NCBI GenBank assembly: GCA_029204225.1
Contig: CM055109.1
Location: forward strand, 44,827,054-44,891,053
Reading direction: 5' to 3'
DNA length: 64,000 bases
Source of the DNA: Diphasiastrum complanatum
Taxonomy: Eukaryota > Streptophyta > Lycopodiopsida > Lycopodiales > Lycopodiaceae
The translations under genes and the position numbers were made by a program. Positions 52,482 to 63,230 of this stretch are shown here, piece by piece; positions within the stretch are counted from its first letter, which is position 1; every line of letters begins with the position of its first letter. The notes under the pieces were generated by a model. The model did no database searches. It saw nothing but the letters and a program-made list of their open reading frames with translations, and was not told the DNA's origin.

Positions 52482-52740
52482 CTAAGGAAGCGGGACCCGG
52501 ACGCGGGGACGCGCCAGGGGTGTGTCCGCGTCCAAACGCGTCTGGTTTTTTTTAATTTTTTTTTTAAATTTAAAAAAAAAAAATGGCGTCCGGACCCCGG
52601 GACACATCTGTTTTTTCTTTTTTTAAAAAAAAAAAAAAATTGGACGCGTCCGACCCCGCGTCCGGGGGTCGGACGCGTCCGGGTCCGGACGCCGGACTCG
52701 GACGCGGACGCAGGCATTCCGGCCCGGACCCTCGTGTCTG
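52482..52740. mobile_element. Short GGACGCGTCC-rich element (MITE-like)
   Basis: About 260 bp lying between AT/AC dinucleotide runs. It contains the perfect palindrome GGACGCGTCC at 52642-52651 and 52671-52680 and many part copies (ggacgcg, gcgtcc), around T- and A-runs. Its right end (gaccctcgtgtctgatat) recurs at 63214-63230, where it is joined to hAT copy E5. No coding capacity. It looks like a non-autonomous relative using the same palindromic-end architecture with a different core. Confidence 0.55.
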
Positions 52741-52750
52741 ATATATATGT

Positions 52751-52781
<31 letters not shown>
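52741..52781. repeat. AT/AC dinucleotide run
   Basis: atatatatgt followed by (AC)n and (AT)n forms the boundary between the GGACGCGTCC element and hAT copy E2. Confidence 0.8.
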
Positions 52782-52782
<1 letters not shown>

Positions 52783-53013
52783 CATAGTGGCACGTGGTAC
52801 CGCCATTATGGTACCGCGGTACCATAATGGTGGTACCGCGGTTATGGTGCCGCCCTCAGACCAGCGGTACCAGGGCGGCACCACAAAAATAATATTTTTT
52901 ATTATTTAAAAAAAAAAAAAAACCCTTTCAACAGGCTAAAACTAGGTAAAAAATTTAGGAAAAAAAAGGGCTATGGTTTAGAAAAAAGATGTTACTGTAC
53001 AGGGGGACTGTAC

Positions 53014-53440
53014 TGGGGGCACTGTGGGAGAGCAGACCTGGTGGTCAATGGGAGTGCAGCATGTGGGGGGGCAGCAAATCTGGACAGGTACACCGTCACA
53101 TGGGCACTGTGGGGGAGCAGACCACGGACCCAATCGGAGTGCAGCATGTGGGGGAGCAATACATGGGGCAGGTACAGTAGCACATGGGCACTGTGGAGGA
53201 GCAGACCATGGACCCAATCGGAGTGCAGCATGTGGGGGAGCAATACATGGGGCAGGTACAGTAGCACATGGGTACTGTGGAGGAGCAGACCATGGACCCA
53301 ATCAGAGTGCAGCATGTGGGGGAGCAATACATCCGGACAGGGACACTGTCACATGGGCACTGTGGAGGAGCAAACCATGGACGCAATCGGACTGCAGCAT
53401 CTGGAGGAGCAATACATGGGGCAAGTACAGTAGCACATGG
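53014..53440. repeat. Five ~84-bp CCAAT repeats (E2)
   Basis: The phrase cacatggg(c/t)actgtgg starts units at 53097, 53181, 53265 and 53350, with one partial unit before and the next start at 53433, so spacing is 83-85 bp. Each unit carries gacccaatcgga(g/c)tgcagc or a close variant. It is the reverse complement of the arrays in E1 and E4. Confidence 0.9.
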
Positions 53441-53597
53441 GATCATCAACAAAAGCAAATTGGAAAACAGGCTGTGGGGTTAAATAGGCACTCACGAGAC
53501 AGTGAGAGAGCCAATGAGAGGATGTGAGAGGCATTGTGGGAGGCTGTGAGGGAGAGCCAGTGAGAGGCTGTGAGAGAGAGGCATTGTGAGAGGCTGT

Positions 53598-53668
53598 GTC
53601 TGGTGTCAATATCTCCTGCCCAATCTGCATCTGTGTAACCTTCAAGAATATTAGCAGTGAATAGAATA
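53598..53668 (-). pseudogene. Short Copia RNase H fragment inside E2
   Basis: Minus strand reads LFTANILEGYTDADWAGDID, a Copia RNase H motif of about 20 codons. On its left the E2 leader of the small gene breaks off, and on its right the transposase 3' UTR resumes (compare 60620-60690). The fragment therefore sits exactly where the small gene has been deleted. Confidence 0.7.
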
Positions 53669-53781
53669 CGTCCAACACTAAATATAATATGAAAAATGGT
53701 CTGAATATAGTGTTCGACCATCTGGTCGCCAAACATGGAACATGATATCAAACTGCTGAAAATAAAATGACAGAGCTACAA

Positions 53782-54783
53782 TCAATGCTCTGCCTCAAAC
53801 TCAGATGAATGCTCCGGAGACAACTCAGGGCCCCGAGCTGACTCTCGCAACTGATATCTATGCCTGTTTGGAGCTGGCATGGGCTGTGTATCCGAGGGGG
53901 AAGACTTGTCATCCTCGTCCTCCCAATCTGCCTCCGCATCAGCCCCCAAGCAGGCTAAACCAACAACACCTGCTGCAGTTGGCTGTAATACTGCACCTCT
54001 ACCAGCAACTGGAGCCCTGCGAGGTCGTCCTCTCTTCCATGGCAGTTTCTGTGCCCTGCCTTTCTTGTTCGGTGCACCCTTGGGTCTTCCTGGCCTCTTG
54101 CGGACGAGGGGAGCCGTCAATGCCTCATCACCCCCATGCAGATCACCTGGCTGACTAGGCTGGGCCCAAGCTGCGGCCGGCTGGGATAGAGTAGCCAAAG
54201 ATGGGTGTCCCTGTGCAGCTGATAGTGGAGGATAGGTCCGAGGAGTGTGTGCCCGTGGGCCTGCTACTGGTGGAGGAACTGGATGTGGAGGGGCCGTCCC
54301 TGCAGGAGGCAAGTACAGCGGCGATAAGTACTGAAAGGGGCGCTGTGGTGGACGGTACTGGTACATTCTGGGTGCTGCCAAAGGAGGAGCCGGTGCTGTG
54401 GGTGCTGCCAAAGGAGGAGCCCATGCCATGGGTGCTGCCAATGGAGGAGGATGTGCTGTGGGTGCTGTCACTGGAGGAGCGTCTGTAGATGTGGGCGCTG
54501 CAAGAGAAAATCTGGGCACAGATGGTGGCTTGCTGCTGCAAAACTGGATGACGATGAAGGGGCTGCAGGCCTCAACGGTATCGGTGGCATTGGAGGTGCT
54601 GTGCGGCGCACATACACCCTCTGAGGAACTGGAGGAACTGCAGGCACCTCGTGTAGCTGCTCTGGCTGAGACTTTGTGTAGGGCATGCTGGCTAGAGAGG
54701 ATGGGAGCGCCCTGATGCTCAGCATCTGCTGGGCCTCTGAATCCAAGTCTGCAATCAAGTCGTCCAGCTGGGCATCCGAATAT
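53782..54783 (-). pseudogene. hAT transposase exon 4 tail (E2)
   Basis: From 54783 the minus strand reads SDAQLDDLIADLDSEAQQM...LHEVPAVPPVPQRVYVRR, a frameshift at about 54545, then PSVPRFSLAAPTSTDAPP, a Pro-rich part with extra PPLAAP repeats, the AT-hooks (RPGRPKG, RGRPRR) and the acidic end ...ELSPEHSSE. It matches E1 exon 4 from about residue 1020. BED, catalytic and dimerisation parts are missing. Confidence 0.85.
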
Positions 54784-57188
54784 TTGGTGCACCGTGCTGG
54801 AGGTCCGCTACCCGTCGCCCAGCTGGGAGAGTTCTTAGGCAGCAGAGCATTCGCGGCGCGCATCAGCCGCACATGGATAGAGAGGCCACACAGGCCGTGG
54901 CCAGCCTGATTTATGAGCTGAACCTTCCATTTGCCATCACCGACTCCGAGCCCTTCAGAAGGGCCTTCCGCCTTGCACAGTCTGTCAGCCCTAGCTGGAG
55001 AGTCCCTAGTTCAGAGGTTGTCCGCACACACATGCTGAGGGATAGGGTCGAGTCATTGTCTAAAGAGATGGAGCCTCTACGTCGCCACTGGGCCACTTAC
55101 AGTTGCAGCATCATGTCCGATGGTTGGACTGATGTCAGGAGGAGGCCGATCCACAAAATATTGGTCTCCAGCTGCATGGGCACACAGTTTTTGAGGGCAG
55201 TGGATTGCAGCAGGGGGGGAGAGTCATATTTGCAGAGTTCATGTTTGATGTCATTAGGTCTTCCATCCTGTCCATAGGCCCACAGCATGTCGTCACAGTG
55301 GTGACGGACAATGCCACAAACTGCATTCATATGGGTGTACTGCTAGAGGCCGAGTTCCCTCACATTGTTCATACCCCCTGTGCCGCGCACGGCATAGACC
55401 TTATGATGGGGGACATAGGTGCACTTCCCTGGGTTAGAGCCATCGTCCGTGAGGCCCTCTTCCTGGTGACAAAAGTCACCAGGAAGAGGCGTGTTCTTGC
55501 CATGTTCCGGGTGTTCAACCATCTGGACCTCCGTAAGCCAGCCCCCACACGCTTTGCATTCGACTTGGTGGTCATCGACCGTCTGATCAGGTGTAGGGCG
55601 CAGCTTCTACAGATGGTTGCCAGTGATCTTTGGTGTGCCAGTACGTTTCAGCACACTGAGAATGGGGAGCACTTTTCTTCCACGGTGAGGGGAGACCAGT
55701 TCTGGAGGGATGCATAGACATTGTCAGGACTGCTTCGACCACTATACATTGTGCTCTGCATGGCTGACAGCAAGGGGTCGACACTTGGACTGGTATATGA
55801 GCTCATGGACCGGATTGGACAGTTTCTGCAGCTGCCCATCTTGCAGCCAGACAGGTAAGCGGTACAGTGTTGTAATTGTTCTTTATCTTTTCAGTGTTTG
55901 CTAGTTTGTTTTTCTGTCGATGTTACGTTTTTCGTAATGCCCTAAACCAAATGCCTCTCACCTGCAGGATGACCGAGCTGAAGTTCATCTGGGAGACACG
56001 GTGGAACTACTTCCACAGGAGTATCCACAGCGTCGCACACATGCTGCATCCCCTCTTCCTCTCTCCGACACAGATCGCAGACAGGGAGCTCGAGGCCGAT
56101 TGGCTTCAGTACATTCACAGGGTGGGTCCACACATAGGTTTGGATCCTATCAGGCTCATGGAGGAGCTCGCTGCATTTCGTTTCGGCATGGGCACATTCG
56201 GCCACCCGGCTGCTCAAGATCCAGAGAGGAGGCAGCTACCCATTACCTGGTGGACCATGTTCGGTAGCACATAACCATCTATATAGCGTCTTGCACTGCG
56301 TGTCCTTTCTCAGGTATGCATCTCATTTTATCCTCCATTGTTGTGTTTCGTTGAAGTTCCACCTCTGCCACAATGTGCTGAAGTATTTCAATGCACACAC
56401 CACAGGACTGTGCTGCCTCCATGTGTGAGCGTAATTGGAGCACATGGGCACTCATTCACACGAGGAGAAGAAACCGGTTGTCAGTGAGTCAGTTGGAGCG
56501 GTTGGTGTTCTGTAGCACCAACGCACGTCTCGCCAGGAGACTTCCGACCATTACGAGCGCATTGCAGGTGATAAGCTAATCTTTCATAGCATGTTGGTTG
56601 ACTCCTGGTATGTTGGTTTCATTTCTTGATAGAGTTGTCTCCCTGACATGCAAATTTTAAACCTTGCAGACGAAGATATCTGATTTGGAGCGCCAGGTTG
56701 ACTTGCCTACGGACAGCACCCATCCCATGCCTGCAGATGACCTGGCCACACAGTTGATGGCAGAGAGAGAGAGGGAGCTTGCCGGGATGAGAGAGAGAGA
56801 GAGAGAGCTTGGGCTTGAGCACAGAGAGCCTCCATTGTACGAGGCAGATGAGCCAGTATCAGAGGATGATCAGGATGAGGATGAGCCCATTCGGGTTGTG
56901 TTCACCAGATCAAAGCGGGATGAGGCATATGATACAGGTGTTGGGCACACGCCTAGAGAAGGGCTCACAGGTTTGTCACGTGGCAGAGGTGGGACACATG
57001 GCACAGGTTATACCGGGGGACGGGCAGGACACATAGGGGGGGGCAGTGGCATACCTTCTTATGTTGATATGATGGAGGAGGCTCTTGATAGGGGGCAGAC
57101 TGATTTGGGTTTACCTTCTGCAGCTGCTTGGATGCGGGCATCACAGAGCCATAGGCATTTCTATGACAGCACACCACAGGAGTCACCA
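54784..57188 (+). pseudogene. hAT transposase, copy E3 (start and end missing)
   Basis: It begins in the exon 1 linker (equivalent to E1 position 47398) and carries the catalytic region (SDGWTD, VTDNATNC, HTPCAAHGIDLM), exon 2 (MTELKFIWETRWNYF to LPITWWTMFGS), exon 3 (CERNWSTWALIHTRRRNRL) and the first part of exon 4, stopping at about 57188. Splice sites match E1. Damage: a G-run of 7 instead of 8 at about 55212-55218 (frameshift), a stop in place of Gln (TAG at 55718) and a TAA after MFGST. BED finger and AT-hook tail are missing. Confidence 0.85.
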
Positions 57189-60100
57189 GAGATCCCTTCC
57201 TCCCTCCCTTCCCATCCGGATGACCTCCCTACCCAGCAGTTTTCGTATCCCATGTCAGATGTTCCCCCTCCACCAGTGCACCCCACTTATGCTGCTGCAC
57301 CCATCCCTGCCAGTGCATCACACTCCCCCCATTCCACGTCTACAGTCGATGCATCTACTAGTGCCCATCCTGTTGCGTCATCATCCATTCCCGTCACGTT
57401 TGGAGCACCATGCTGGAGGTCCGCTACCTGTGGCCCAGCTGGGAGAGTTCTTAGGCTGCAGAGCATTCGCGGCGCGCATGGACAGAGTGGCCACACAGGC
57501 CGTGGCCAGTCTGATTTATGAGTTGAACCTTCCATTTGCCATCACCGACTCTGAGCCCTTCAGAAGGGCCTTCCGCCTTGCACAGTCTGTCAGCCCTAGC
57601 TAGAGAGTCCCTAGTTCAGAGGTTGTCTGCACACACATGCTGAGGGATAGGGTCGAGTCCTTGTCTAGAGAGATGGAGCCTCTGCGTCGCCACTGGGCCA
57701 CTTACGGTTGCAGCATCATGTCGGATGGCTGGACTAATGTCAGGAGGAGGCCGATCCTCAACATATTGGTCTCCAGCTGCATGGGCACACATTTTTTGAG
57801 GGCCGTGGATTGTAGCAGGGGGGGGAGAGTCATATCTGCAGAGTTCATGTTTGATGTCATCAAGTCTTCCATGCTGTCCATAGGCGCACAACATGTCGTC
57901 ACGGTGGTGATGGACAATGCCACGAACTGCATTCAGATGGGTGTACTGCTAGAGGCCGAGTTCCCTCACATTGTTCATACCCCCTATGCAGCGCACGACA
58001 TAGACCTTCTGATGGAGGACATAGGTGCACTTCCCTTGGTTAGAGCCATCGTCCGTGAGGCCCTCTTCCAAAAAAGTCACCAGGAAGAGGCGTGTTCTTG
58101 CCATGTTCCGGGTGATCAGCCATCTGGACCTCCGTAAGCCAACCCCCACATGCTTTGCATTCGACTTGGTGGTCATCGACCATTCGATCAGGTGTAGGGC
58201 GCAGCTTCTACAGATGGTTGCGAGTGATCTCTGGCGTGCCAGTACGTTTCAGCACACTGAGGATGGGGAGCACTTTTCTTCAGCGGTGAGGGGAGACCAG
58301 TTCTGGAGGGATGCATAGACATTGTCAGGACTACTTCGACCACTCTACATTGTACTCCGCATGGCTGACAGCGAGGGGTCAACACTTGGACTGGTATATG
58401 AGCTCATGGACCGGATTAGACCGTTCCTGCAGCTGCCCATCTTGCAGCCAGAGAGGTAAGCAGTATAGTAATGTAATTGGCCTTTATCTTTTCAGTAATT
58501 GCTAGTTTGTTTTTCTGTCAATGTTAAGTTTTTTTGTAATGCCCTAAACCACATGCCTCTCACCTGTAGGATGACCGAGTTGAAGTTCATCTGGGAGACG
58601 CGATGGAACTACTTCCACAGGAGTATCCACAACGTTGCACACATGCTGCATCCCCTCTTCCTCTCTCCGACACAGATCGCAGACAAGGAGCTCGAGGCCG
58701 ATTGGCTTCACTACATTCACAGGGTGGGTCCACACATAGGTTTGGATCCTATCAGGCTCATGGAGGAGCTCGTTGCATTTCGTTTCGGCATGGGCACGTT
58801 CGGCCACCCGGCTGCTCAGGATCCAGAGAGGAGGCAGCTTCCCATTACCTGGTGGACCATGTTCGATAGCACCTATCCATCCATACAGCGTCTTGCACTG
58901 CGTGTCCTTTCCAGTCATGCATTTCATTTCATACTCCATTGCTGTGTTTTGTTGACATTCCACCCGTGCACATGTGCTGAAGCATTTCATTGCACGTACC
59001 ACAGGACTATGCTGCCTCCGTGTGTGAGCGTAATTGGAGCACATGGGCACTCATTCACACGAGGAGAAGAAACCGGTTGTCAGTGAGTCAGTAGGAGCGG
59101 TTGGTGTTCTGTAGCACCAACGCACGTCTCGCCAGGAGACTTCCGACCATTACGAGCGCATTGCAGGTGATAAGCTATTCTTCCATAGCATGTTGGTTGA
59201 CTCCTGGTACGTTGGTTTCATTTCTGGATAAAGTTGTCTCTCTGAACGTGGTAGAGGTGGGACCCCTGCCACAGATTATACCGGGAGACGAGCAGGGCAC
59301 ACATGGGGGGGCAGTGGCATACCTTTTTATGTTGATATGATGGAGGAGGCTCATGATAGGGGGCAGAGTGATTTGGGTTTACCTTCCGCAGCTGCTTGGA
59401 TGCGTGCATCACAGAGCCATAGGCATTTCTATGACAGCACACTAGAGGAGTCACCAGATGACTTTGATTGTACTGATTGGGAGGCCATGCAGGGTCCGCA
59501 TGGTACACAGGATGAGGCACGGGATGAGGCACAGGATGATCTAGAGGATGGTGCACATGATGAGTCCCAGAGCCCAGAGCATTTGTATTCGGATGCCCAG
59601 CTGGACGACTTGATTGCAGAGTTGGATTCAGAGGCCCAGCAGATGCCGAGCGTCAGGGGGCCCCCATCCTCTCTAGCCAGCATGCCCTACACAGAGTCTC
59701 AGCCAGAGCAGCTACACGAGGTGCCTATAGTTCCTCCAGTTCCTCAGAGGGTGTACGTGCGCCGCACAACACCTCCAGTGCCACCGATGCCGTTGAGGCC
59801 AGCAGCCCCTCCATCGCCATCCACTTCTGCAGCACCAGGTCTCCATGGCAGGCCACCATCTGTGCCCAGGTTTTCTCTTGCAGTGCCCACATCCATAGTG
59901 GCTCCTCCAGTGGCTCCAGTGCCCAGGTTTTCTCTTGCAGCGCCCACATCCACAGTGGCTCCTCCAGTGGCAGCACCCAGGATGTACCAGTACCGGCCAC
60001 AACAGCGCTCCTTTCAGTACATATTGCCGCTATACTTGCCTCCTGTAGGGACGGCCCCTCTGCCGCCAGTTCCTCCGCCAACAGTAGCCCCACGGGCACA

Positions 60101-60566
60101 CACTCCACGGACCTATCCTCCACTATCAGCTGCACAGGGGCACCCATCTTTGGCTTCTCTATCCCAGTCGGCCTCAGCTTGGGCCCAGCCTAGCCAGCCA
60201 GGTGATTTGCATGGGGGTGACGAGGCATTGATAGCTCCCCTCGTCCGCAAGAGACCAGGAAGGCCCAAGGGTGCACCAAACAAGAATGGCAGAGCACAGA
60301 AACAACCAGGGAAGAGAGGACGACCTCACAGGGCCCCGGGTGCAGGTAGAGGTGCAGTATCACAGCCAGTTGGAGCAGGTCTAGTCGGTTTGGCTTGCTT
60401 GGCGGCTGATGCCGAGGCAGATTGGGAGGATGAGGATGACGAGTCCTCCTCCTCGGATACACAGCTCATGCCAGTTCCAGACAGGCATAGATATCAGTTG
60501 CGAGAGTCAGCTCGGGGCCCTGAGTTGTCTCCGGAGCATTCGTCTGAGTTAGAGGAAGAGCATTGA
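57189..60566 (+). pseudogene. hAT transposase, copy E4 (5' truncated)
   Basis: It joins E3 exon 4 to exon 1 sequence at IPSSLPSHPDD. Catalytic region, exons 2 and 3 and the 3' part of exon 4 are present, ending ...ELSPEHSSELEEEH and a stop at 60566. The AT-hooks are RPGRPKG and RGRPHR. Defects: a TAG at 57601, TDV changed to TNV, TDNATNC changed to MDNATNC, a deletion at about 58070 (CTGGTGAC lost), TAG at 58316, and loss of the first part of exon 4 including its acceptor (about 59228-59250). It cannot make transposase, yet its small-gene partner at 61064-61429 is open. Confidence 0.85.
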
Positions 60567-61063
60567 TTGTAGGTCTGTTATTTTATTTTTAGCAGTTTGA
60601 TATCATGTTCCATGTTTGGCGGCCAGATGGTCAAACATTGTATTCAGACCATTTTCCATATTATATTCAGTGTTGGGCGTACTTTATTCGCTGCACATTT
60701 TGTATTTGTCGATTTGTAATTGTGATGCTCTGTTTTCAATTTTATTTCGAATGGTATGTGTGTATTTTCAATTAGTTTCAACTGCAGAGATTGATAGCAG
60801 ATGCACAACACAGAAAAAAAACCCCCTTTATAGCATTTCATAAACACACATATTACACTGCATTACACTAGGCATGCGTTGCACAAAAAACACATTGAAC
60901 ATTAATTCAACAGTGGTATCAAAATAACAATACGTATCCTGCCACATACGGCTGGGGCTGTTCTTTACACTGTGTTAAGCACTAAAGGTTGCCTCATCTA
61001 TGCCGAAAACTACATAACAACAGCCAGCCACATACGGCTGGATCCTATCCATTCTAAACATTC
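60567..61063. other. Convergent 3' interval of copy E4
   Basis: Equivalent of 50915-51437 in E1. It contains two versions of ccacatacggctgga near 60943 and 61030. No gene is seen. Confidence 0.55.
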
Positions 61064-61429
61064 CTACGGATCCTCCACAGACTCCTCGCCCTCGTCAGGT
61101 GCATTGTTCTGTCGCTCTCGCTCTGCCTCCCGGTTAGCCCGAGCTGCCTCCTGGTTAGCCCAACGGCGGGCAGCTCTTTCCCTGACCATGATGAGCTGGC
61201 TTTGTGTGAAGTTCATTCCAATCTGCTCATCCAAATCCAGCTCGACAGCGGGGGCGGGGGGCACAGCGCGGGCTGGGTGCTCGGGCTCCGGATTTCTCTG
61301 CCGAGTCTGTCGCAGCATCTCTGCAATGTCTGCCACTTGCTTCCGATGCCTTTCGTTGTGCCTTCGGACATCTTCCTCGGGCTTCCTCCTGGCTTCGCCC
61401 TCAGGCCTTGGTGGTATGCGCTCTGCCAT
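61064..61429 (-). CDS. Small charged accessory protein of the hAT element (E4)
   Basis: 121 residues, MAERIPPRPEGEARRK to ...DEGEESVEDP, the same length as the E1 protein with about 14 substitutions and no insertion, deletion or stop. Changes cluster in the Pro/Val linker (PEHPARAVPPAPAV) and at a few Arg positions, while LDLDEQIGMNF and QNNAPDEGEESVED are unchanged. Its upstream leader and three CCAAT repeats are present, but the TATA-like box of E1/E2 is not evident. It survives next to a dead transposase. Confidence 0.72.
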   Translation of the reverse strand: MAERIPPRPEGEARRKPEEDVRRHNERHRKQVADIAEMLRQTRQRNPEPEHPARAVPPAPAVELDLDEQIGMNFTQSQLIMVRERAARRWANQEAARANREAERERQNNAPDEGEESVEDP

Positions 61430-61588
61430 CTCACGACACCCTGTTTCTCGAACTGGCTCTCACAGCCTCTCACAATGCCTCTCACAATGCCTCTCACAGC
61501 CTCTCTCTCACAGCCTCTCACTGGCTCTCACAGCCTCGTGAGTGCCTATCACAGCCTGTTCCCCCGTGCAGTTGTTGACGATCCCTCC

Positions 61589-61840
61589 ATGTGCCCTTGT
61601 ACCTGTCCCCATTTGTTGCTCCCCCACGCGCTGCACTCCCATTGGCCCCATGGCCTGCTCCCCCAAAATGCCCATGTGCTACTGTACCTGCCCCATGTAT
61701 TGCTCCCCCACATGCTGCACTCCGATTGGGTCCGTGGTTTGCTCCCCCACATTGCCCATGTGACGGTGTACCTGTCCGGATTTGCTGCTCCCCCACATGT
61801 TGCACTCCCATTGACCCCAAGGTCTGCTCCCCCACAGTGC
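61589..61840. repeat. Three CCAAT repeats (E4)
   Basis: Unit starts at 61589, 61676 and 61758 (period 82-87 bp) with atgtgc..(t)gtacctg.cc and ctcc(c/g)attgg. The third unit breaks off in ctgctcccccacagtgcc and is fused to transposase exon 1 sequence of copy E5, so the E4 terminus is missing. Confidence 0.85.
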
Positions 61841-62251
61841 CCCCTGCTGCCCCTTGTGGCAGCATGTCCATCCCCGTCAGGCAGCGACTACTGGACACCT
61901 ACGGGCCATGTCTTGTGGCGGGGGAGAACAACATTTCGGAGGGTGTTCTCCAGTTTTGCACCGGTCTTTACGTGGCTGACCCCGAGTTGCTGCCTGCTTG
62001 GCTGGCACGCACGAGGAGAGGGAGTGCATCCTCGTCTAGTCCCCCACAGTGCCCCCTGCTGCCCCTTGTGGCAGCATGTCCATCCCCGTCAGGCAGCGAC
62101 TACTGGACACCTACGGGCCATGTCTTGTGGCGGGGGAGAACAGCATTTCGGAGGGTGTTCTCCAGTTTTGCACCGGGCTTTACGTGGCTGACCCCGAGTT
62201 GCTGCCTGCTTGGCTGGCACGCACGAGGAGAGGGAGTGCATCCTCGTCTAG
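61830..62251. repeat. 211-bp tandem duplication at the E4/E5 junction
   Basis: The block from cccccacagtgccccctgct to gcatcctcgtctagtccc is present twice (offset 211: for example cccctgctgc at 61841 and 62052). It includes the repeat/exon 1 junction itself, so the fusion formed first and was duplicated afterwards. Only a few bases differ. Confidence 0.9.
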
Positions 62252-63210
62252 TCCCATTGCCCCTCATCTCCATCAGACAATTCCGCCACACGCACCCCCA
62301 TCTGCACCCATTCCCCTTGCGTCTCCCCTCCCGTCCGCCGGTTGCACTGCGGTTCCACCACCACGTCCTGTTGCTCGCTTGCCCCCAGTTTACGATTTTT
62401 TCATGGACTCTCCGCCACCCGAGCAGGGCCAGGATGCTAGTGATGAGGCCTTCGAGGATGTTGAGGAGATCCGTTCCTCCCTCCCTTCCCATCCGGATGA
62501 TGTCCCTAGCCAACAGTTTTCGTATCCCATGCCAGATATTGCCCCTCCAGTGCACCCCACTTATGCTGCTGCACCCATCCCTGCCAGTGCATCGTTGGAG
62601 GTCCACTACCTGTCGCCCAACAGGGAGAGCCCTTGTGCAGCAGACCATTCGTGGCGCACCGTCAGCCGCACATGGATAGAGAGGCCACACAGGCCAGTTT
62701 GGATTATGAGCTGAACCTTCCATTTGCCATCACTGACTTTGAGCCCTTCAGAAGGGCATTCCGCCTTGCACAGTCTGTCAGCCCTAGCTGGAGAGTCCCT
62801 AGTTCAGAGATTGTCCACACACACATGCTGAGAGATAGGGTCGAGTCCTTGTCTAGAGAGATGGAGCCTCTACACCGCCACTGGGCCACATACGGTTGCA
62901 GCATCATGTCCGATGGCTGGACTGGTGTCAGGAGGAGGCCGATCCTCAACATCTTGGTCTCCAGTTGCACGGGCACACTGTTTTTGAGGGCCGTGGATTG
63001 CAGCAGGGGGGAAGAGTCATATCTGCAGAGTTCATGTTTGATGTCATTAGGTCCTCCATCCTGTCCATAGGCCCCCCAGCATGTCGTTACGGTGGTGACG
63101 GACAATGCCACCAACTGCGTTCAGATGGGTGTCCTGCTAGAGGCCGAGTTCCCTCACATTGTTCATACCCCCTGTGCAGCGCACGACATAGACCTTTTGA
63201 TGAGGGACCT
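61841..63210 (+). pseudogene. hAT transposase exon 1 fragment, copy E5
   Basis: It starts at AAPCGSMSIPVRQRLLDTYGP (just after the BED finger), continues through the Pro-rich linker (VYDFFMDSPPPEQGQD) and the catalytic region (SDGWTGVRRRP, VTDNATNCVQ, HTPCAAHDIDLL) and stops in exon 1 at about 63210. It is fused there to the end of the GGACGCGTCC-type element. One G is missing in the AGGGGGG run at about 63007 and the linker has a deletion at about 62593. Not functional. Confidence 0.85.
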
Positions 63211-63230
63211 TCAGACCCTCATGTCTGATA

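Larger units (their letters stand above)
52777..54783 (-). mobile_element. hAT copy E2 (inverted, 3' half only)
   Basis: E2 is the inverted right-hand part of the element. It starts with the terminus ATATATCATAG (52777-52787) and GGTACC palindromes (perfect copy at 52810-52823), then five CCAAT repeats, the TATA-like box and the leader of the small gene, then a break with a Copia insert, then the transposase exon 4 tail. It is cut at about 54783, where copy E3 begins in the opposite orientation. The small gene itself is absent. Confidence 0.8.

Noticed and set aside
52016-53527. Several 60-167 codon frames in the ~84-bp repeats
   Set aside because: They arise because 84 is a multiple of three, so one frame repeats without a stop. 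Copies with other unit lengths break them.
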